Origin: RPRB01 sp035543115
GTDB taxonomy: Bacteria; Myxococcota; Myxococcia; Myxococcales; Myxococcaceae
Reading direction: 5' to 3'
DNA: 64,000 nt
Assembly (NCBI GenBank): GCA_035543115.1
Contig: DATKKF010000042.1
Span: forward strand, 1 to 64,000
Shown piece after piece: positions 1 to 6,530 of this stretch. Both the position numbers and the translations under genes were made by a program. The notes beneath the pieces are model-generated. The model saw nothing but the letters and a program-made list of their open reading frames with translations. It was not told the origin of the DNA and did no database searches. Each line of letters begins with the position of its first letter. The stretch's first letter is position 1.

Positions 1-1325
1 GCGCCGACATACGTCCGCCGGTGCCCCCGGATCTCGGCCTCGTCATGCACTCCGCCCAGGCTGATCCGGAGGAACTTCCGCCCCATCGCCCGGGCGATCG
101 ACTGTCCCAGCGACGTCTTCCCCACTCCGGGCGGACCGACGAAGCAGAGGATCGGCTCCCGGCGCTCGTCGTCCTCGGGAGTCTGCGGCAGTGGACCGGC
201 AGTCGCCGCGTGCTCGGCATCCCCTGCGCCGGACAGTGACCCCCGCGCCTGCCGCTCCTGCCGGAGCTTCCGGACGGACAGGTAGTCGAGAATCCGTTCC
301 TTGATCTTCTCCAGATCGTAGTGGTCCTCGTCGAGGATGGCCCGCGCTCGCCCGACATCGATGGTGCCGCCGGTCTCCTTCCCCCAGGGGAGCGCCAGGA
401 GCCAGTCGAGGTAGCCCCGGGCAATCCCGAACTCCGGCGAGATGGGAGGAATCTGCTCCAGCCGGGCCAGCTCCCGCTCCGCCTCGCGACGCGCCTCGGG
501 TGACAAGGGCGTCTCCTCGACGCGCTTGCGGAGCTCGGAGGTCTCCGACCCTTCCTCTCTCTCCTCGTTCAGCTCACTCTGGATGGAGCGCAGCTGCTCG
601 CGCAGAAGATGCTCGCGCTGCTGCTTCGACATCCGCTGCTGGGTCCGGCTCGCCACCTCCTGCTCGAGCCGGCGGACGGAGAGCTCGTGCTCGAGGAGCT
701 CGACCAGCCGGCGAAGCTTGGCCGCCACCGGTTCCAGCTCGAGGATCTCCTGCCGCCCCGACCGGGGCAGCGAGGCCGTGGCGGCGATGAGGTACGCGAG
801 CTGCCTGGGATCGGTGAGCCCGTCGGCCATCGAGAGGACCTGCTCGGGCACCGCCCGGCCCAGCTCCCCGAGCTCGCGGAAGAGCACGCGGAGACGCCGG
901 ACCAGCGCCTCGGTCTCGATTCCAATGCTCGGAATATCGGGCGCCTTCTCGGTCTCCGCGATGAAATACGGCTCGTTCTGGGCGAAGCGAAGGATCCGGA
1001 GACGCTCCAGTCCCTGGAGGACGACCAGGACCGGTCCGTCGGGCGCGCGCTGGAACTGGCTGATCGCCACGGCGGACCCCATCGAGTACAGGCCACCCGG
1101 AGTGAGGGGGCTGGACGCCTCCTCCCGCTGCGCCACCGCGCAGAGGATCCGGTGCGTGCGCATCGAGTCCTCGACCGCGCGGATCGCACGCTCGTCCTGG
1201 ACCACGACCGGGGCCACCGACATCGGGAAGATCACCCCCTGCCGCAGCGCGAGCACGGGAAGGAGCGGGGGGATCTCGATCGAGGACGGTACGCCCTCCG
1301 GGCTGCTGGCCGCTGCGGCAGTCAT
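1..1325 (-). CDS. lon: ATP-dependent protease Lon, N-terminal part (cut by window edge)
   Basis: Cytosolic AAA+ serine protease that degrades misfolded and regulatory proteins. About 441 N-terminal residues are visible: the LON substrate-binding domain (roughly residues 15-215, beginning PPLLPVLALRQGVIFP), the helical linker containing EQLRSIQSELNEE near residue 250, and the start of the ATPase module with Walker A GPPGVGKTS near residue 405. The rest of the ATPase and the Ser-Lys protease domain lie beyond base 1. The linker between the helical region and Walker A carries an acidic and Ala/Gly-rich insert (about residues 362-392). The ATG at 1325 overlaps the hsp20 stop as ATGA, so the two are translationally coupled. 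Identity is near certain; the missing C-terminus cannot be assessed. Confidence 0.95.
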   Translation of the reverse strand, partial: MTAAAASSPEGVPSSIEIPPLLPVLALRQGVIFPMSVAPVVVQDERAIRAVEDSMRTHRILCAVAQREEASSPLTPGGLYSMGSAVAISQFQRAPDGPVLVVLQGLERLRILRFAQNEPYFIAETEKAPDIPSIGIETEALVRRLRVLFRELGELGRAVPEQVLSMADGLTDPRQLAYLIAATASLPRSGRQEILELEPVAAKLRRLVELLEHELSVRRLEQEVASRTQQRMSKQQREHLLREQLRSIQSELNEEREEGSETSELRKRVEETPLSPEARREAERELARLEQIPPISPEFGIARGYLDWLLALPWGKETGGTIDVGRARAILDEDHYDLEKIKERILDYLSVRKLRQERQARGSLSGAGDAEHAATAGPLPQTPEDDERREPILCFVGPPGVGKTSLGQSIARAMGRKFLRISLGGVHDEAEIRGHRRTYVG

Positions 1326-1741
1326 CGTCTGCCCTCCGTCTTCGGCAAACGGATCCTGAGCAGGCCGTCCTGGTACTCCACCTTGATGCGATCCACGTCG
1401 AGGGACCCGGGTCCGCAGGGAATCTGCACCGCCGCGTGGAACGGCCCGTAGCGGATCTCGGCCCGATGGAGACGAGCCGCCTCGCCCAGTCGCCGCCACG
1501 GACGCTCTCCCTGCACGACCAGGTGCTCGGGGTACAGGACGACCTCGAACTCGTCCTCCCGGAGACCGGCGATCTCCAGGGTGACCACGCACTCCGACGC
1601 GGTCTCGACCAGGTCCGTCGGGGGGTTCCACTCCCGCTGGGTCACGATTCCCGGAAACCACCAGGACGTCCCCAGCGCGCCCGGAAGCGCCGCCGACATC
1701 ACCCGCTCGTAGTGGATCTGCAACCGACGAAGGCGCGCCAT
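1322..1741 (-). CDS. Small heat shock protein, Hsp20/alpha-crystallin family
   Basis: ATP-independent holdase chaperone of 139 residues, the usual size for bacterial Hsp20. The alpha-crystallin domain runs from about residue 40 (PPTDLVETASECVVTLEIAG) to the C-terminus, which ends in the domain signature GLLRIRLPK. The C-terminal I-x-I-type oligomerisation tail seems short or absent. I chose the ATG at 1741 because an AGAGG ribosome site lies six bases upstream; the open frame extends further but without Hsp20-like sequence. It is the first gene of an operon with lon (ATGA overlap), pairing a chaperone that holds unfolded proteins with the protease that removes them. No CIRCE element or clear heat-shock promoter is visible upstream. 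Confidence 0.92.
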   Translation of the reverse strand: MARLRRLQIHYERVMSAALPGALGTSWWFPGIVTQREWNPPTDLVETASECVVTLEIAGLREDEFEVVLYPEHLVVQGERPWRRLGEAARLHRAEIRYGPFHAAVQIPCGPGSLDVDRIKVEYQDGLLRIRLPKTEGRR

Positions 1742-2096
1742 GGTGACCTCTGCCCGGCCCTGGACCTCAGCGGTCCGCTTAGTCCGTCCGGCCGATCTCC
1801 GCCAGCGGCGCCGCCCGGCCAACGCCGGGGAGTCGCTGCCTGGCGCAGACCGCGAAGACGTGGCGGCGCTGGTCACTCGAGAGATCCGGAACGCGGGACC
1901 CCACGCTCGCGCACGCGGCTGGCGACCACTGTGCGCGCTTGGCGCAGTTACGCTGCAGGCAACGACGGCCCCACTCCCGTCTCCTTCGACGCGACGGCGA
2001 CGAGGTACGACCCGAGTCCTCTCCGCAGCTTCTCCCCGGCACTCGCGCTGCATCCCGCCCGATCGACGCCCCGCTGGCGTCTTCGGGAGAAGAGCG
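1742..2096. other. 355-base gap between the divergent hsp20-lon operon and a small plus-strand gene
   Basis: No convincing gene. It should hold the promoter of the hsp20-lon operon. A short hairpin, GGACC-TCAGC-GGTCC, sits about 20-35 bases upstream of the hsp20 start. I saw no CIRCE repeat and no convincing sigma-32-type or sigma-54-type promoter. Confidence 0.4.
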
Positions 2097-2279
2097 ATGG
2101 CGACAGGAACTCTGCCGGACGAGATTCGGAGTTGGAGGTGGGTGGCACACTCGGTACTGGAGGGTCTCCTGGTCGTCACCCTGCTCTGCACCGCCGGGCC
2201 GCTCACGCTCCTGCTGGTGGATGGCGGAAGCGTACCCATCGTGCCCGAGGATCCGGTCTCCGAGCTGCTCACCGGTTGA
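2097..2279 (+). CDS. Small hypothetical protein with one hydrophobic segment
   Basis: Predicted 60-residue protein I do not recognise. It starts MATGTLPDEIRSWRW, then has one hydrophobic stretch (about residues 20-40, LEGLLVVTLLCTAGPLTLLL) and an acidic C-terminus ending VSELLTG, so it could be a single-pass membrane peptide. The ATG has GGAGA about seven bases upstream. It stands alone between the hsp20-lon promoter region and the iorAB operon. It could also be a chance reading frame; the ribosome site and hydrophobic pattern are the only support. Confidence 0.4.
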   Translation: MATGTLPDEIRSWRWVAHSVLEGLLVVTLLCTAGPLTLLLVDGGSVPIVPEDPVSELLTG

Positions 2280-2466
2280 GCTCCGGGCACGACGCCCACG
2301 TCCGTTCCGGAGGCCCGGACTCTGCGTGGTGGTCAGCGCCAGGGCCCGCTCCCGACTGGCCGGGAGTCAAGCCAGGGCTTGCCCAGCTTGCCCCTTCCCT
2401 GCAACCTCTTGCGTTCGCACCCGACAACGGTCAGGACACTCCGGTCCTTTCCGCGGAGGCTCCGGG

Positions 2467-2958
2467 ATGAAGTTCCGACTCAAGGTCAACGGTCAAGCGC
2501 GCGACCTGGAGGGTCCTGAAGACCTGCCGCTCCTCTGGGCGCTGCGGGACGGGCTGGACCTCAAGGGGACCAAGTTCGGGTGCGGCATCGCCCAGTGCGG
2601 TGCGTGCACCGTTCTGATCGACGGGGTCGCTCGTCGCTCCTGTGTCACCCCGGTGGCGGCGGTGGGAAGCGCCGCGATCACCACGATCGAGGGGCTCTCG
2701 CGGGAGGGGACCCATCCACTCCAGCGCGCCTGGGAGGAGCTCGACGTTCCCCAGTGCGGGTTCTGCCAGACCGGGCAGATCATGTCCGCGGCAGCGCTGC
2801 TCTCGAGGACGCCCCACCCGACGGACGCCGAGATCGACGCCGCGATGGGCGGCAATCTCTGCCGCTGCGCCACCTACCTCCGCATCCGACGGGCAATTCA
2901 CCGCGCCGCCGAGCTGGGCAAGACGAACGCCGCCTCCGCGACCGGGAGCGGGCGATGA
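2467..2958 (+). CDS. iorA: (2Fe-2S) small subunit of an isoquinoline 1-oxidoreductase-type molybdenum hydroxylase
   Basis: Electron-transfer subunit that carries two [2Fe-2S] clusters from the molybdenum site of its partner to an external acceptor. The 163-residue protein has the plant-ferredoxin-type motif GCGIAQCGACTV near residues 38-50 and the all-helical cluster domain with CGFCQTGQIM near residue 97 and GNLCRCATY near residue 130; all eight cluster cysteines are present. GGAGG precedes the ATG. Its stop overlaps the large-subunit start as ATGA, giving 1:1 synthesis. There is no FAD subunit, typical of the two-subunit IorAB type rather than three-subunit xanthine dehydrogenases. The true substrate (an aldehyde or N-heterocycle) is unknown. 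Confidence 0.9.
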   Translation: MKFRLKVNGQARDLEGPEDLPLLWALRDGLDLKGTKFGCGIAQCGACTVLIDGVARRSCVTPVAAVGSAAITTIEGLSREGTHPLQRAWEELDVPQCGFCQTGQIMSAAALLSRTPHPTDAEIDAAMGGNLCRCATYLRIRRAIHRAAELGKTNAASATGSGR

Positions 2959-5165
2959 GCGAGCTCTCCCGACGCGCCTTCCTCCGGGCCTCGGCCGTCG
3001 CCGGCGGTGGCCTCCTGCTGTCGAGCTCCTGGGAGCCGCTCGAGGCCGCCGAGCCCTCCGGCGCCGCGGGACGGGCGCGAGACCCCGCGCTCAGCGCCTT
3101 CGTGCGCATCCACCCCGACGGGACCGTGACCATCGCCGCCAAGAACCCGGAGATCGGGCAGGGGGTGAAGACCATGCTCCCGATGCTGATCGCCGACGAG
3201 CTCGACGTGGAGTGGAAGCGGGTCCAGGTCGAGCAGGTGCCGCTGGACACCACCCGCTTCAAGGACCAGTGGGCAGGCGGGAGCACGGCCACGCCCATCA
3301 ACTGGCTGCCGATGCGCCAAGTGGGGGCAGCGGCCCGCTCGATGCTGGTCACCGCCGCGGCCCAGAAGTGGAAGGTTCCGGCGGACGAGTGCCAGACCTC
3401 GAAGGGCAAGGTGCTCCACAAGAAGACCGGTCGAGCGCTCTCGTACGGAGCGCTGGCCACCGCTGCCGCCGCAGTCCCGCCGCCGGAGCTCGCCTCCCTC
3501 AAGCTCAAGGACCCGTCGGAGTTCACGATCATCGGCACCCCCGTCCCGGGCGTCGACAACCACGCCATCGTCACCGGCAAGCCGATCTTCGGCATCGACG
3601 TCACCGTGCCGGGGATGCGCCACGCCACCTTCGTGAAGTGCCCGGTGTTCGCCGGAAAGGTGAAGTCGGCCAACCTCGACGAGATCCGCGCCATGCCGGG
3701 GGTGTTCAAGGCGTTCGTGGTCGAGGGCGGAACCGATCTCCAGGGGCTGCTCGGTGGCGTGGCCATCGTCGCCGACAGCGTCTGGCAGGCACTGACCGCC
3801 CGGCGCGCGCTCAAGGTCATCTGGGACGAGGGAGCGACGGCCTCGCAGGGAACGACGGTGTTCGACGCGCGCGCCGCGGAGCTGGCCAAGCAACCTCCGC
3901 ACAAGTCACTTCGAAGTGACGGCGACGCCAGGGCCGCCCTGACGAAGGCGGCGAAGGTGGTCACCGCCGAGTACGCGTACCCTTTCCTCGCCCATGCCCC
4001 GCTCGAGCCGCAGAACTGCACCGCCCGCTACGACGCGGGCAAGCTCGAGATCTGGGCGCCGACCCAGACGCCTCAGGACGGGCGGGAGTTGGTGGCAAGG
4101 ACCCTGGGCCTCCAGGAAGAGGTGATCACCATCCACTTGGTCCGCGCGGGGGGCGGCTTCGGGCGTCGCCTGTACAACGACTCGATGGTCGAGGCTGCGT
4201 GGATCGCTCGCCAGGCTGGCGTCCCGGTCAAGCTCCTCTGGACTCGCGAGGACGACTTCCAGCACGACCTCTACCGGCCCGGCGGGTACCACTTCTTCTC
4301 CGCCGGTCTCGACGCCGGGGGGACGCTGACCTCGTTCCGCGACCACTTCGTCACCTTCGGGACCACCGAGAAGTTCGCCGCCTCCGCGGCCATGTCGGAG
4401 ACCGAGTTCCCCGCCCGCTTCGTCCCCAACGTCGCGCTCGAGGCCTCGGTGATGCCGCTCGGGGTCCCCACCGGCGCGCTCCGGGCCCCGCGGAGCAACG
4501 CCATCTGCTTCGCCTTCCAGAGCTTCCTCGACGAGCTGGCGCACGCGGCGGGCAAGGACCCGCTGGAGTTCCGGCGCGCCCTCCTCTCCAGGCCGCCGCT
4601 TCAGGCGGCGCCTCCGGCCGGAGGCGCCCCGGCCCCCGGACTGGACCCCGAGCGCATGCTCGGCGTGCTCGAGCTGGTCGCGCAGAAGTCGGACTGGGGC
4701 AAGCAGCGCCTCCCGCGCGGGACGGGGATGGGCGTCGCCTTCTACTTCAGCCATCGCGGGCACTTCGCCGAGGTCGCGCGCCTCGCGGTCAGCGAGAAGG
4801 GCGAGCTCCGGGTCGAGAAGATCTGGGTGGCGGCCGACATCGGGAGCACCATCGTCAACCCGAGCATGGCCGAGAATCAGGTGCAGGGCGCGGTGCTCGA
4901 CGGGCTCTCGGAGGCGCTCGGCCAGGAGATCACCATCGAACGCGGGCGGACCGTGCAGAGCAACTTCAACGACTACCCGCTCCTCGACATCCACCAGTCG
5001 GTCCCGGTGGAGGTCCACTTCCGCAAGACGAGCTTCCCGCCCACCGGTCTCGGCGAGCCTGCGCTGCCGCCGGTCATCCCCGCCGTGTGCAACGCCATCT
5101 TCGCGGCGACGGGGAAGCGAGTGCGCTCGCTCCCCCTCTCGAAGCACGACCTCTCCTGGTCCTGA
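2955..5165 (+). CDS. iorB: Molybdopterin-binding large subunit, isoquinoline 1-oxidoreductase type, Tat-exported
   Basis: Catalytic subunit of a molybdenum hydroxylase/aldehyde oxidase, 736 residues. The N-terminus has a twin-arginine signal (SRRAFLRAS followed by a hydrophobic run), implying export of the folded IorAB complex to the periplasm. Motifs typical of the family follow: NPEIGQG near residue 60, GGGFGRR near residue 400, and the C-terminal FPPTGLGEPALPP containing the catalytic Glu region near residue 700. A low-complexity Pro/Ala/Gly linker at about residues 545-560 is encoded by an unusual nested palindrome (4592-4628). It is coupled to the small subunit by ATGA. No molybdenum-cofactor maturation gene (XdhC/CoxI) is nearby. 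Confidence 0.9.
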   Translation: MSELSRRAFLRASAVAGGGLLLSSSWEPLEAAEPSGAAGRARDPALSAFVRIHPDGTVTIAAKNPEIGQGVKTMLPMLIADELDVEWKRVQVEQVPLDTTRFKDQWAGGSTATPINWLPMRQVGAAARSMLVTAAAQKWKVPADECQTSKGKVLHKKTGRALSYGALATAAAAVPPPELASLKLKDPSEFTIIGTPVPGVDNHAIVTGKPIFGIDVTVPGMRHATFVKCPVFAGKVKSANLDEIRAMPGVFKAFVVEGGTDLQGLLGGVAIVADSVWQALTARRALKVIWDEGATASQGTTVFDARAAELAKQPPHKSLRSDGDARAALTKAAKVVTAEYAYPFLAHAPLEPQNCTARYDAGKLEIWAPTQTPQDGRELVARTLGLQEEVITIHLVRAGGGFGRRLYNDSMVEAAWIARQAGVPVKLLWTREDDFQHDLYRPGGYHFFSAGLDAGGTLTSFRDHFVTFGTTEKFAASAAMSETEFPARFVPNVALEASVMPLGVPTGALRAPRSNAICFAFQSFLDELAHAAGKDPLEFRRALLSRPPLQAAPPAGGAPAPGLDPERMLGVLELVAQKSDWGKQRLPRGTGMGVAFYFSHRGHFAEVARLAVSEKGELRVEKIWVAADIGSTIVNPSMAENQVQGAVLDGLSEALGQEITIERGRTVQSNFNDYPLLDIHQSVPVEVHFRKTSFPPTGLGEPALPPVIPAVCNAIFAATGKRVRSLPLSKHDLSWS

Positions 5166-5193
5166 GTCGCGGCACCCGCCGCTCGCCGCCGGC

Positions 5194-5703
5194 GTGGCTG
5201 GAAGTCTGGTACCCTCGGTCACCGTGCTTCGCCGGGGGACAGATCGCACCGACGAGGTGCGCGTGGACCCGATCCGGGAGCGCCCGGGACTCACCACCCA
5301 GATCGCCGACGCCCTGATCCGCCGCTTCCTGGAGACGCCGGTCGCGGACGCGCTGATCGAGCGCGTGGTCCAGGCCCTGATGCGGAGCCCCGAGCTGGAC
5401 CAGCTGGTCACGCAGGTGGTGGCCGACCTCGAGGCAAGTCCGGTCGTCGATTCGCTGGTCGACCGCCAGATCGCACGGGTGCTGGAAGAGCTCCGGGAGA
5501 GCGAGGACCTCCAGCTCCTGATCCGGAAGCAGGCCGGCGAGTACCTCCAGCACCTCGGAGAGCACCCCGAGCCGGTGCAGCGACTCATCCGGGAGCAGAG
5601 TCGGGGAGTGGTGGACGAGTTCCTCGCCGCGCTCCGCGAACGCGCTCTCGCCGCGGACGACACCGTCGACGGCTGGGTCCGGCGCGCTCTGGGCCGAGCA
5701 TGA
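5194..5703 (+). CDS. Helical repeat protein paired with an RDD membrane protein
   Basis: A 169-residue protein of unknown function, probably cytosolic. After a short polar N-terminus it is almost wholly helical with loosely repeated segments: RFLETPVADALIERVVQAL, then MRSPELDQLVTQVVADL, then EASPVVDSLVDRQIARVLEEL, then LLIRKQAGEYLQ and LIREQSRGVVDEF. Similar repeat proteins occur beside RDD genes in actinobacteria (from memory of the families), which fits the ATGA overlap with the RDD gene here. The start could be the ATG at 5194 or the GTG at 5260, which lies just before the repeats. The pairing suggests a peripheral partner of the membrane protein, but no activity can be assigned. Confidence 0.75.
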   Translation: MAGSLVPSVTVLRRGTDRTDEVRVDPIRERPGLTTQIADALIRRFLETPVADALIERVVQALMRSPELDQLVTQVVADLEASPVVDSLVDRQIARVLEELRESEDLQLLIRKQAGEYLQHLGEHPEPVQRLIREQSRGVVDEFLAALRERALAADDTVDGWVRRALGRA

Positions 5704-6266
5704 CTCCGCGTTACGGCGGCGTAGTGAGCCGGGGGCTGGCCCTGGTGGTCGACACGCTCGTCCTGACCTTGCTCCTCGCCGGAACGACCTGGATCGTGCC
5801 GCAGCTCGCTCAGCACCTCCTGGGCATCCCCAGCGACCCGGCGCGCTGCGGGTCGACCACCGACTGGTGGAGGATCCGCGCACACCTCTGCCAGGCCCTG
5901 GGCTGGGTCACACCCGTCGCGGCGGTCCTCTATCCACCGCTGTACCGGGTGGGGTTCTGGACCGTGACCGGGCGGACGCCGGGGATGGCCCTCCTCGGCC
6001 TCCGGTTGCTGCGCACCGATGGCCGGCCCGTCGGTCTGGCCACCGCCATCCGCCGCTGGGCCCTGCGTCTGGGCAGCATCCTCGCGCTGGGGCTGGGCTT
6101 CCTGCCCATCCTGTTCTCCGCCCGTCGCCAGGCGCTCCACGACCGTCTCGCCGGCACCGTCGTGGTGCACGACTGGGCCACGGAAGCGTGGGAACCGCGC
6201 GCAGCGCCAGGAGCGTTGATTGCCACCGGCAGCGACGCGCCGTCCCGGCCCTCTGAGGGAGAATGA
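5700..6266 (+). CDS. RDD family membrane protein
   Basis: A 188-residue integral membrane protein with an RDD domain. The first helix includes GLALVVDTLVLTLLLAG (the Asp of the RDD signature), the second surrounds the segment near PLYRVGFWTVTGRTPGM, and the conserved loop GRTPGMALLGLRLLR lies at about residues 90-105, followed by the Arg-rich stretch and a third helix; HDRLAGTVVV closes the domain. RDD proteins are often proposed to be transporters or membrane scaffolds but the role of this one is unknown. Its ATG overlaps the stop of the helical-repeat gene. The large loop between helices 1 and 2 carries a CGSTTDWW...CQ segment with two cysteines that could face the periplasm. Confidence 0.85.
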   Translation: MTPRYGGVVSRGLALVVDTLVLTLLLAGTTWIVPQLAQHLLGIPSDPARCGSTTDWWRIRAHLCQALGWVTPVAAVLYPPLYRVGFWTVTGRTPGMALLGLRLLRTDGRPVGLATAIRRWALRLGSILALGLGFLPILFSARRQALHDRLAGTVVVHDWATEAWEPRAAPGALIATGSDAPSRPSEGE

Positions 6267-6530
6267 CAGAAATGTAGCTGACTTTTTATGGTCCGACATT
6301 CTTGTAACTGCGCCCAAGCTCGCCCGGCTCGATGGCGCGAGCGGTGAACCGACCCCTCTCGGTCCCCGATCTGCCCGCCCTCCTGGGCCTGACGGCGGTT
6401 ACGACAAGAACGTCGCTTCGCACGAGGTCTCTGACGGATTTGTCGTCTTGGTCCCGGGCCGCCGAGACCGTCTCCGGGAGGGAACGCGACGCGTCAGGGG
6501 TGGCATCCCGCTTGCTGGTGTCCCTTCCCC
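6263..6530 (+). promoter_or_regulatory. Leader/promoter region of the nir operon
   Basis: The 5' end of this stretch is strikingly AT-rich for the window. A possible sigma-70-type promoter is TGACA (6264-6268) with TATGGT (6287-6292), spaced 18 bases. Further down, ACGACAA (6401-6407) and TTGTCGT (6440-6446) form a 7-bp inverted repeat 32 bases apart that could bind a regulator. The leader of about 230 bases could also hold an attenuator, but no hairpin with a U-tract was seen. Assignment is weak. Confidence 0.3.

Noticed and set aside
1742..2096. Plus-strand frame continuing upstream of the small membrane protein
   Set aside because: No similarity and Arg/Pro-rich composition typical of shadow frames in GC-rich DNA; start moved to 2097.
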